A stretch of 28,883 nt of DNA, taken from assembly GCA_964372035.1 (NCBI GenBank), contig CAYJPK010000024.1, positions 1-28,883 of the forward strand. The letters are read 5' to 3'. The DNA is from CAYJPK01 sp964372035. Lineage in GTDB: Bacteria > Desulfobacterota > Desulfovibrionia > Desulfovibrionales > Desulfovibrionaceae. A program made the translations under genes and the position numbers. The notes under the pieces were generated by a model, which searched no databases, had not been told where the DNA came from, and worked only from the letters and a program-made list of their open reading frames with translations. This document shows positions 22,451 through 28,883 of the stretch, in pieces (within the stretch, counting starts at the first letter, position 1; each line of letters begins with the position of its first letter).

Positions 22451-23866
22451 ATGGGCTTAGAACTTAGGCAACAATTAAAACTTAGTCAAAATTTAGTGAT
22501 GACACCGCAATTGCAACAAGCAATCAAGCTTTTGCAGTTGTCACGTTTGGAATTACTAGAAACTGTGCAAACAGAGCTTATGGAAAATCCTTTTTTAGAA
22601 GAGGAATATGAAGAGCATTTTGTTGAAGCCGAAGAACTTCGCAAGCCTAATGATGAAGATAAAAGTTATGAGAATGAAGTAGCTAAGACAGCTGATTGGG
22701 AGGATTATCTTGGTGAATTTGCTAGCACGCCTAAGCAAATGCAGCACCGAGATTATGAAGAAGCAGAGGAAATGACTTCACTTGAAGCTAGGTATACTGC
22801 CTCCCCTAACCTTGAAAGCCATTTATTTTGGCAGCTTAGACTATCTAATTTAACAGAAGAACAAAAAGAAATTGGTGAATATATAATAGGAAATTTATCC
22901 TCTTCAGGGTATTTGCAAGCATCTTTAAGTGAGCTTGCTGCAATGGCAGAAGTTAGCCTTGAAGAAATTGAATATGTTCTAAAGAAAATTCAATTGTTTG
23001 ACCCTATTGGAGTTGCATCATTAAGCCCTCAAGAATGTCTATTATTGCAAGTAAAGGCATTAGGTTATGATAGAGATGAGATATTAGTGAGTCTTATTAC
23101 TAACCATTTAGAGGATTTAGAGGCAAAGAAATATAAACAAATAATGCGCAGATTAAAAATAGACATGGACGATTTGCGTGAATATTTAGATGTAATACAA
23201 GCCTTAGACCCAATGCCAGGGGCAAGTTTTGGTGAAGGCGATACGAATTATATTAGCCCTGATGTATATGTTTACTGGCATAATGAAGAATTTATAATTT
23301 TGCTTAATGAAGATGGACTGCCACATTTGCAACTAAGTAAATTATATGATAATAATATATCAAACAACTTAGATAAAGATTATTTTCTGGACAAACAGCG
23401 ATCAGCTTCGTGGTTAATTAAAAGCCTATTTCAGCGTCAGCGTACTTTGCGTAGAGTGACTGAAAGCATAGTTAAATATCAACACGAGTTTTTTATACAT
23501 GGTGTTGAAAAGTTAAAACCACTAATATTAAAAGATATTGCTGATGATGTTGGTATTCATGAATCAACGGTTAGTCGCATAACTACTAATAAATATGTAG
23601 CAACACCGCATGGCATGTATGAGCTTAAATTTTTCTTTAATAGTGCTTTAGAACTTGAAGATGGAAGTCAAGTGGGTTCTGAAAGTGTTAAAGCGGTGAT
23701 TAAAAAGTGTGTAGCTGAAGAAGATCCAAAAGATCCTTTATCTGATGAAAGCATAAGTAAGATTTTGACTGAGCAACTAAAAGTCAATATTGCAAGGCGA
23801 ACTGTTGCAAAGTATAGAATGTCACTGGATATACCGTCATCCTCGCGGCGGAAGTCGCATTTTTAA
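22451..23866 (+). CDS. rpoN: RNA polymerase sigma-54 factor
   Basis: RpoN directs RNA polymerase to -24/-12 promoters, opened by AAA+ activators such as the one at 17866-19248. The 471-residue protein has the glutamine- and leucine-rich region I (LRQQLKLSQNLVMTPQLQQA), an acidic region II (about 45-100), the core-binding domain, the helix-turn-helix IHESTVSRITTNKYVATPHG, and the RpoN box ARRTVAKYR at 448-456. The ATG at 22451 is preferred: the AGG at 22439-22441 is 9 nt away, but only 3 nt from the alternative GTG at 22445. hpf follows 63 bp downstream, as in many proteobacteria. Confidence 0.97.
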   Translation: MGLELRQQLKLSQNLVMTPQLQQAIKLLQLSRLELLETVQTELMENPFLEEEYEEHFVEAEELRKPNDEDKSYENEVAKTADWEDYLGEFASTPKQMQHRDYEEAEEMTSLEARYTASPNLESHLFWQLRLSNLTEEQKEIGEYIIGNLSSSGYLQASLSELAAMAEVSLEEIEYVLKKIQLFDPIGVASLSPQECLLLQVKALGYDRDEILVSLITNHLEDLEAKKYKQIMRRLKIDMDDLREYLDVIQALDPMPGASFGEGDTNYISPDVYVYWHNEEFIILLNEDGLPHLQLSKLYDNNISNNLDKDYFLDKQRSASWLIKSLFQRQRTLRRVTESIVKYQHEFFIHGVEKLKPLILKDIADDVGIHESTVSRITTNKYVATPHGMYELKFFFNSALELEDGSQVGSESVKAVIKKCVAEEDPKDPLSDESISKILTEQLKVNIARRTVAKYRMSLDIPSSSRRKSHF

Positions 23867-23929
23867 AAAGAGGTTAATTATAGAAATTTGTTTATGAAAT
23901 TTGGCTAATTCTTAACTAAAGGAGTCGTT

Positions 23930-24469
23930 ATGAACATAAGTTTTACTTTTAAGAATATCGAACCGTCTGAGCATTTACGCAAATATGCGGAGAAAAAAGT
24001 GCAAAAACTTTCTCGTTATTTTGGAAAAAAGCAGGACGGATTAGAGGCGCAAGTTGTTCTTAGTGTTGATAAGTTTAGACACCGTGTAGAGTTTCAATTA
24101 CTTGGTGCAGGGCATGTAGTTTCAGCTGATGAGCAATCAGATGATATGTATGCAGCAATTGACTTAGTTACAGATAAGATTGATGCGCAGGTTAAAAAGT
24201 TTATTTCTAAAGAACGTGAAAAGCGTAGACAAGCAAAACATGGTGCAGCAATTGACATTTTCTCTTATCATGTAGTTGAAGAGGAAGGCGAAAAAACCAT
24301 AGTTGGTCTTGAGCAATTTACACCAAAACCTATGTCACCAGATGAAGCTGTTTTACAGCTAGACAAGCAATCTTATGAATTTTTAGTATTCTTGAATGCA
24401 GAAAATGAAAGAATAAATGTAATTTATAAGAGAAGAAATGGCGACTATGGTTTAATTGACCCGATGTAA
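23930..24469 (+). CDS. hpf: Long-form ribosome hibernation-promoting factor
   Basis: HPF binds the decoding centre of the 30S subunit and stores ribosomes in non-growing cells. At 179 residues this is the long form. The N-terminal RaiA/YfiA domain (1-100; FKNIEPSEHLRKYAEKKVQK, DDMYAAIDLVTDKIDAQVKK) is followed by a linker and a C-terminal dimerisation domain (about 120-179; SPDEAVLQLDKQSYEFLVFL, DYGLIDP). Long HPF joins two 70S ribosomes into 100S dimers without RMF. A strong AAAGGAG precedes the ATG. It is in the usual place after rpoN, and an intrinsic terminator follows at once. Confidence 0.95.
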   Translation: MNISFTFKNIEPSEHLRKYAEKKVQKLSRYFGKKQDGLEAQVVLSVDKFRHRVEFQLLGAGHVVSADEQSDDMYAAIDLVTDKIDAQVKKFISKEREKRRQAKHGAAIDIFSYHVVEEEGEKTIVGLEQFTPKPMSPDEAVLQLDKQSYEFLVFLNAENERINVIYKRRNGDYGLIDPM

Positions 24470-24477
24470 GCATTTTG

Positions 24478-24507
24478 GGCGAAAGATTTGTTCTTTCGCC
24501 TTTTTTA
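24478..24507 (+). terminator. Intrinsic terminator between hpf and rapZ
   Basis: GGCGAAAGA and TCTTTCGCC form a 9-bp, GC-containing stem with a 5-nt loop, followed by TTTTTTATTTTT. The rapZ start codon is only 22 bp beyond, so rapZ needs readthrough or a promoter inside hpf. Confidence 0.93.
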
Positions 24508-24529
24508 TTTTTGCAAGAGAGTATTAAAT

Positions 24530-25414
24530 ATGACAGAGAAAAAAGATTTTCCGGTAGTATTAATACTAGGTCTTTCTGGCGCCGGTAAAAGTACAGCATT
24601 ACAAGTGTTTGAAGATTTGAAATTTGTAACTGCAGACGGATTACCAATTAAAATCTTACCTGAAATGGTAAGATTATTTCGTTCAGAAGCCTTAGATGAC
24701 AAACAAGGGCTAGCACTTGGAATTGAACAAATTAGACCAGGTATGGCAAATGAAGTTCTGGAAATGCTGGGCATTCTATCACAAGATAGTTTGCGCCCTA
24801 TTGTATTGTTTTTGAGTGCTGACCCTGCTATAATTTTAAGGCGCTATGCAACTACAAGGCGTCCTCACCCTCTTGAAAGTCAAGACATCGGGCTTGAACA
24901 AGCCATGCTAAAAGAAGCAGATAGCTTAATTCAACTACGTGATGTTGCAGATATTCTTATTGACAGTTCAGATTTTTCAGTTCATGATTTACGTAGAGAA
25001 ATTCAACACAATTGGACGAATAATAATCAAGTCTTTAGAAGTTTAAGGGTTAATCTTGTCACTTTTGGTTTTAAATATGGTGTTCCAAAAGATGCTGATA
25101 TGGTGTTTGATTTACGCTTTTTACCAAATCCTTATTTTGAGCCTGAGCTTAGAGCAATGTCTGGTAAGGATAAACTAGTAGCAGATTTTGTTTTTAAAGA
25201 AAAAAGTTCAAGCGAATTCAAAGAAAGGCTTATTGATTTTATGAGATTTCTATTGCCACTTTTTGATGAAGAAGGGCGATATAGAATTACAATTGCAATT
25301 GGTTGCACAGGTGGTAAACACCGCTCTGTTGCAATGGCTGAAGCTTTAAATAAAGCATTAGGTGAATATGATTTTATTGTTACAATGGAACATAAGCATA
25401 TTGGTTTAGGCTAA
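24530..25414 (+). CDS. rapZ: RapZ-type nucleotide-binding RNase adapter
   Basis: This 294-residue protein has the P-loop GLSGAGKS (14-21), then LQVFEDLKFVTADGLPIKIL, a Walker B-like LRPIVLFLSADPAIILRRY and ATTRRPHPL. The conserved C-terminal domain reads FGFKYGVPKDADMVFDLRFL, PNPYFEPELRAMSGKD and IAIGCTGGKHRSVAMAE. In E. coli RapZ guides RNase E to the GlmZ RNA and so controls glucosamine-6-phosphate synthase; outside enterobacteria the role is less clear. The ATG at 24530 is preceded by AGAGAG; the frame extends upstream into the terminator hairpin, which is unlikely to be coding. In the common rpoN-hpf-ptsN-rapZ order, ptsN is missing here. Confidence 0.94.
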   Translation: MTEKKDFPVVLILGLSGAGKSTALQVFEDLKFVTADGLPIKILPEMVRLFRSEALDDKQGLALGIEQIRPGMANEVLEMLGILSQDSLRPIVLFLSADPAIILRRYATTRRPHPLESQDIGLEQAMLKEADSLIQLRDVADILIDSSDFSVHDLRREIQHNWTNNNQVFRSLRVNLVTFGFKYGVPKDADMVFDLRFLPNPYFEPELRAMSGKDKLVADFVFKEKSSSEFKERLIDFMRFLLPLFDEEGRYRITIAIGCTGGKHRSVAMAEALNKALGEYDFIVTMEHKHIGLG

Positions 25415-25448
25415 TTTGTTTGACTTAATATAGATAAAGGTGGAAAAA

Positions 25449-26348
25449 GTGAAGAATTTTATATCATTTGCAGATCTTGGGAAAGAAAATTGTTTGAAAG
25501 TTTTAAAGCGTGCAAAGGAAATGAAAGATACAAGGTATTTAAGTACTCTTTTGAAAGATAAAATAATAATTTTAATTTTTGAAAAAGCTTCAACTCGAAC
25601 ACGTATATCATTTGAAGTTGCTATTCGTGAGCTTGGTGGTTCTACAATTTTTATGACTCCAAATGAGAGCCAATTAGGCAGATCAGAACCTTTAAAAGAC
25701 ACTTCAAGGGTTTTATCTCGTTATGCTCATGGTTTAGTTGTGCGAACCTTTGGACAAGAAAAAATTGATGAATTAATAGAATACGGTTCAATACCTGTTG
25801 TAAATGCACTTACAGACCAAGGTCACCCATGCCAAGTTATGGCAGATGTGTTAACAATCTATGAGCGCAATGAAAACTTAAGCGAAATTAAAGTTGCTTG
25901 GGTTGGTGATGGAAATAATATGGCTAATTCATGGATTGAGGCAAGCCAATATTTCGGATTTGAGCTTAGCTTAGCATGTCCTAAAGGTTTTGAGCCGGAT
26001 ATGAATCTATTTGAAAAAGCTAAAGCAAATGGCGCAAGGCTAACTCTCACTGATGACCCTCAGGAAGCTGTCAAAGGTGCGCATTTCGTGAATACTGATG
26101 TTTGGGCATCAATGGGACAAGAGGAAGAGCAAAAAGCCAGAGAAAAGGCTTTTGAAGGCTATTGTGTCGATAGCTCCTTGATGTCAAATGCGGCTGAAAA
26201 TGCATATTTTATGCATTGCTTACCAGCTCATAGAGGTGAAGAAGTTTCAGAAGAAATTTTTGAAAGTCCACAATCAATTGTTTGGGATGAAGCTGAAAAT
26301 CGCTTGCATGCGCAAAAAGCAATTTTAGAGTGGATATTTGATGAATAA
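25449..26348 (+). CDS. argF: Ornithine carbamoyltransferase
   Basis: ArgF makes citrulline from ornithine and carbamoyl phosphate in arginine synthesis. The 299 residues show the carbamoyl-phosphate motif STRTR (48-52), HPCQ (126-129), the ornithine-binding DVWASMG (217-223) and HCLP (256-259) with its catalytic Cys. Two GTG starts are possible. The one at 25449 has AAGG 8 nt upstream, while the one at 25440 touches the ribosome site, so 25449 is preferred. It follows rapZ by 34 bp and overlaps the flavoprotein gene by 8 bp. No other arginine gene is in the window. Confidence 0.96.
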   Translation: MKNFISFADLGKENCLKVLKRAKEMKDTRYLSTLLKDKIIILIFEKASTRTRISFEVAIRELGGSTIFMTPNESQLGRSEPLKDTSRVLSRYAHGLVVRTFGQEKIDELIEYGSIPVVNALTDQGHPCQVMADVLTIYERNENLSEIKVAWVGDGNNMANSWIEASQYFGFELSLACPKGFEPDMNLFEKAKANGARLTLTDDPQEAVKGAHFVNTDVWASMGQEEEQKAREKAFEGYCVDSSLMSNAAENAYFMHCLPAHRGEEVSEEIFESPQSIVWDEAENRLHAQKAILEWIFDE

Positions 26349-26886
26349 AATCCTTGTCATTTGTGCAAGCCAAAGACATGGAAATTCTTTTAAGGCAACG
26401 AATTTACTTTATGATGAATTTGTTGCCTTAAATAAAGAATGTGAAAAAGTTTTTTTACATAATTATAATATATTACCCTGCTCTGGCTGTGGAGTTTGTG
26501 AAGACAAATCCTATAGATGTAGCATTAAAGACGATGCAGATACTTTATTTAATAAAATATTTACAGCCTCAAACATAATCTTTATCTCTCCAATTTATTT
26601 TTATGCTTTACCTGCCAATTTAAAAGCTCTAGTAGATAGAAGTCAAAAATTTTATCATAAACCACCAAAAAATAATATTAAAGTACATAGTATTTTGATA
26701 GCTGGTCGTAAGAAAGGTGATAATTTGTTCGTAGGTGCTAGCCATAGTTTAAAATTATTTTGTAATGCTTTAGGTTCTAAGTTAGAAAGTGAATTAAACT
26801 TACTAGGTTTAGATGAAAAAGATGCTTTAAACTCAGACAAAAAAGCGATGGCAAATATCGTTGCTTATGCTAAAAAAATATCTTGA
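26341..26886 (+). CDS. NAD(P)H-dependent FMN reductase / flavodoxin-like protein with cysteine motif
   Basis: This 181-residue flavodoxin-fold protein has an FMN phosphate loop at the N-terminus (ICASQRHGNSFKA), a second flavin loop (FISPIYFYALPANLKALVDR), and four cysteines, Cys47, Cys50, Cys53 and Cys60, in PCSGCGVCEDKSYRC. This arrangement matches the iron-sulfur flavoprotein/FMN-reductase families; some members bind a 4Fe-4S cluster there, and others use the cysteines for redox sensing. The usual YwqN-like proteins have the same layout. The electron partner is unknown. The ATG lies inside the end of argF and has GAGTGGA about 9 nt upstream. The next gene overlaps its 3' end by 20 bp, so argF, this gene and comFC form one coupled unit. 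Confidence 0.85.
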   Translation: MNKILVICASQRHGNSFKATNLLYDEFVALNKECEKVFLHNYNILPCSGCGVCEDKSYRCSIKDDADTLFNKIFTASNIIFISPIYFYALPANLKALVDRSQKFYHKPPKNNIKVHSILIAGRKKGDNLFVGASHSLKLFCNALGSKLESELNLLGLDEKDALNSDKKAMANIVAYAKKIS

Positions 26887-27526
26887 AATTATTGGACTTA
26901 ATGAGCGACGGTGCTTAGTGTGCTCAAAGATTTTTAACTTTGAAACTCAAAGTTTGATATGTCAAGAATGTGAGCAAGAACTTGAATATTCATTGCGATA
27001 CAATCAGAATTTTATTACAATATATCATGATGTTATATGGAATAGGCTTTTTGTTATTGGCTTACATGATAAAGTTTTAAGGCGATTACTTTTAAGAGCA
27101 AAATACCATAATGATTTGAAGGCTTGCAAGTTTTTAGGGCAACTGTTGGCAAAATCAATTAAAAATAATTTTGAAGAAAATTTTGATTATATTATTCCAA
27201 TGCCACTTCACACAAAGCGCCTTAGACATAGAGGCTATAATCAATGCATTGAGATTGCAGCGCTTGCAGCAAAAGAATTAAATATACCAATTAGCTTAGA
27301 CATTGAACGAACAGAGCACACAGTCGCACAAACAAGTTTAAAGGCAAAAGAAAGAGTTGAAAATATAAAAGATATTTTTGTTGCTAAAAAATCTTATGCA
27401 GGAAAAAACGTGCTACTTTTTGACGACACTGTCACTACAGGCACAAGCCTGCACAGATTAGCGACAAGTATAATTGATGCAAAAAGCATAAATGCTATTG
27501 CCATAAGCTCAACAATGCTTACTTAA
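26867..27526 (+). CDS. comFC: ComF-family phosphoribosyltransferase-like protein
   Basis: This 219-residue protein has an N-terminal zinc finger (Cys16, Cys19, Cys32, Cys35 in CLVCSKIFNFETQSLICQEC). A type I phosphoribosyltransferase fold follows, with YIIPMPLHTKRLRHRGYNQC and the PRPP loop DDTVTTGTS (186-194). ComF proteins are needed for natural DNA uptake in some bacteria and probably act on incoming single strands or in replication restart. No other competence genes are near, and the family is widespread in bacteria not known to be competent. The ATG at 26867 overlaps the flavoprotein gene and has no good ribosome site. An in-frame TTG two codons earlier is the alternative. A short AT-only hairpin at 27549-27573 may terminate it. 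Confidence 0.92.
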   Translation: MLKKYLEIIGLNERRCLVCSKIFNFETQSLICQECEQELEYSLRYNQNFITIYHDVIWNRLFVIGLHDKVLRRLLLRAKYHNDLKACKFLGQLLAKSIKNNFEENFDYIIPMPLHTKRLRHRGYNQCIEIAALAAKELNIPISLDIERTEHTVAQTSLKAKERVENIKDIFVAKKSYAGKNVLLFDDTVTTGTSLHRLATSIIDAKSINAIAISSTMLT

Positions 27527-27716
27527 TTGCAAAGAGCACTAAACACTATTTAAAAAATTAATGTTTTTTTAAAATAAAATCTAAATATTTTAGCATCTTA
27601 TTTTATTTTGCTTTTACTTGCTATTGCCAATCTTTATATTATGTTATATATTTTTTTTAAATGCTATGCTTTTAAAATATAAAATAACAAGATAATATTT
27701 TTAATTATAAATGAAT

Positions 27717-27732
27717 ATGTATTTAGATACAT
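27717..27732 (+). promoter_or_regulatory. Small inverted repeat abutting the HD-GYP gene ribosome site
   Basis: ATGTAT, loop TTAG, and ATACAT end one base before the GAGGAA ribosome site of the gene at 27744. It might be an operator or a weak translational control hairpin. The 217-bp gap it sits in is otherwise AT-rich without visible features. Confidence 0.3.
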
Positions 27733-27743
27733 GAGGAAAAAGA

Positions 27744-28826
27744 ATGCAAGAAGAATGTAAAAATCGTGTACTTATTGTAGATGATGCTAGTGAAAATATT
27801 CGTATTTTAGCAGAATCTCTTAAATCTGACTATACAATTATGTTTGCTCGTGATGGGCAGAATGCATTGCGCCTTGCAAACGCCGAGCCACAACCTGACA
27901 TCATTTTACTTGACGTTATCATGCCTGGTTTGAATGGCTATGATGTTTGTAAAGCTTTAAAAGATAATGACCGCACTCATAATATCCCAATTATTTTTAT
28001 TAGTTCACAGTCAGAAACTAAAGACGAGGAAGTAGGTCTTGAGCTTGGTGCAGTGGACTATATTAGTAAACCTTTTAGGGCTCCACTAGTTAAAAGGCGT
28101 GTTGCTAACCAATTAGAACTTAAAGTTCACCGTGATCAATTAGATGAATTAGTTGTTGAACGCACTGCTGAACTGAACTTAACAAAAGAAATAACTATTG
28201 AAGCTATGGCAACTCTAGCAGAATGGCGAGATCCTGAAACAGGTGCTCACATTAAGCGTACTCAAAACTATATTAAAGCCTTGGCTGAACATATGGCTAA
28301 AAGTGAAAAATATGCCAAAGAGTTAGATGAAGATACAATCAACCTGTTATACCTTTCAGCTCCGCTTCATGATATTGGTAAAGTTAGTATCCCTGACTCA
28401 ATATTATTAAAACCTGGTCAGTTGACAGATGAAGAATTTGAGGAAATGAAAACTCACACTACTCGTGGGCGTGATGCTTTAGCTTCTGCTCAAAGTAAAC
28501 TTGGTGAAAACTCTTTCCTACGCCTTGCGAGTGAAGTTGCTTTTGGTCACCATGAGCGTTGGGACGGAAAAGGCTATCCACAAGGTATTGCAGGTGAAGA
28601 TATTCCTCTTTCGGCTCGCTTAATGTCAATTGTTGATATGTATGATGCTTTAACAAGTAAACGTGTTTATAAAGACGCTTTTTCTCATGAAAAGGCGAAA
28701 GAAATTATTCTAGAAAGTGATGGAACTCGTTTTGAGCCAGAAGTAGTAAAGGCTTTCTTTGACATTGAAGGTGAAGTGCAGGCTATTGCACAACAATATG
28801 CTGATAGCGATATGCTCCACCACTAA
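27744..28826 (+). CDS. Response regulator with HD-GYP c-di-GMP phosphodiesterase domain
   Basis: This 360-residue cytoplasmic protein has a receiver domain (1-122; Asp13-Asp14, phospho-acceptor Asp57 in IILLDVIMPGLNGYD, Lys109 in YISKPF), a coiled linker (about 125-150), and an HD-GYP domain. The metal site includes His209-Asp210 in LSAPLHDIGKVSIPD, with His239-type residue in MKTHTTRG and His269-His270 in FGHHERWDGKGYP, which contains the GYP triplet at 277-279. This architecture is that of RpfG-like regulators that hydrolyse cyclic di-GMP and favour motility over attachment. All key residues are present, so it should be active. No kinase gene is adjacent, so its partner lies elsewhere. GAGGAA precedes the ATG. 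It stands alone. Confidence 0.95.
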   Translation: MQEECKNRVLIVDDASENIRILAESLKSDYTIMFARDGQNALRLANAEPQPDIILLDVIMPGLNGYDVCKALKDNDRTHNIPIIFISSQSETKDEEVGLELGAVDYISKPFRAPLVKRRVANQLELKVHRDQLDELVVERTAELNLTKEITIEAMATLAEWRDPETGAHIKRTQNYIKALAEHMAKSEKYAKELDEDTINLLYLSAPLHDIGKVSIPDSILLKPGQLTDEEFEEMKTHTTRGRDALASAQSKLGENSFLRLASEVAFGHHERWDGKGYPQGIAGEDIPLSARLMSIVDMYDALTSKRVYKDAFSHEKAKEIILESDGTRFEPEVVKAFFDIEGEVQAIAQQYADSDMLHH

Positions 28827-28842
28827 TCAGTCGGTACTGAAA

Positions 28843-28874
28843 AAGTCATTTTTAATGCCTTTTTCTAAAGGCAC
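28843..28874 (+). terminator. Possible terminator after the HD-GYP gene
   Basis: TGCCTTT and AAAGGCA form a 7-bp stem around TTCT shortly after the stop. No T-run follows within the window, so it may be a terminator without a classic tail or a chance hairpin. The window ends 9 bases later. Confidence 0.35.
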
Positions 28875-28883
28875 GCCCACTCC

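Noticed and set aside
24488..24529. Upstream start of rapZ at 24488
   Set aside because: The extra residues come from the terminator hairpin; the ATG at 24530 gives the family start.

Overview
The window is about 28.9 kb of AT-rich chromosome (roughly one third GC by eye) from a flagellated Gram-negative bacterium. Lipoproteins with outer-membrane-type sorting, FlgO-family proteins behind a sigma-28 promoter, sigma-54 with an NtrC-type activator, a methionine synthase without a reactivation domain, an RluD-CoaE fusion and a carboxynorspermidine-type dehydrogenase together fit a Desulfovibrionales-like (Desulfobacterota) organism best. That assignment is inference, not proof. No rRNA, tRNA, CRISPR array, insertion sequence or prophage gene was seen; most of the window is ordinary core metabolism and information processing.

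Layout. 71-1653 (minus): a three-gene operon, FlgO-family lipoprotein, small lipoprotein and exported FlgO-family protein, behind a near-consensus sigma-28 promoter. 1978-8886 (plus): a tightly packed run of asd, a class IV aminotransferase, a GT4 glycosyltransferase, an HD-domain phosphohydrolase, acpS, the NAD(P)HX repair enzyme and a hexapeptide acetyltransferase, closed by a terminator shared with the converging metH. 8941-12555 (minus): a carboxynorspermidine dehydrogenase-like gene followed by metH. 12787-13560 (minus): parA, with a consensus-like promoter, a DnaA-box match at the predicted transcription start and a near-perfect parS in the leader. 13589-14150: a long AT-rich gap holding a GC-richer island that folds like a structured RNA. 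14204-15799 (minus): fused RluD pseudouridine synthase and dephospho-CoA kinase, diverging by only 21 bp from a PaaI-type thioesterase. 16398-21847 (minus): rsmB, and an alr-histidine kinase-NtrC regulator operon. 22039-27526 (plus): rpmB, rpoN-hpf, then rapZ-argF-flavoprotein-comFC. 27744-28826 (plus): a response regulator with an HD-GYP domain.

Connections. Aspartate semialdehyde made by Asd feeds lysine, threonine and methionine synthesis (MetH is here) and is also the expected substrate of the carboxynorspermidine dehydrogenase. RpoN and the NtrC-type regulator are a sigma factor and the activator class that works with it. The sigma-28 operon and the HD-GYP c-di-GMP phosphodiesterase both point to motility control.

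The least explained items are the putative RNA at about 13944-14080, the parS/DnaA-box/promoter arrangement ahead of parA, and the sigma-28-driven FlgO operon. All positions and pairings were read by eye; no database search or folding program was run.
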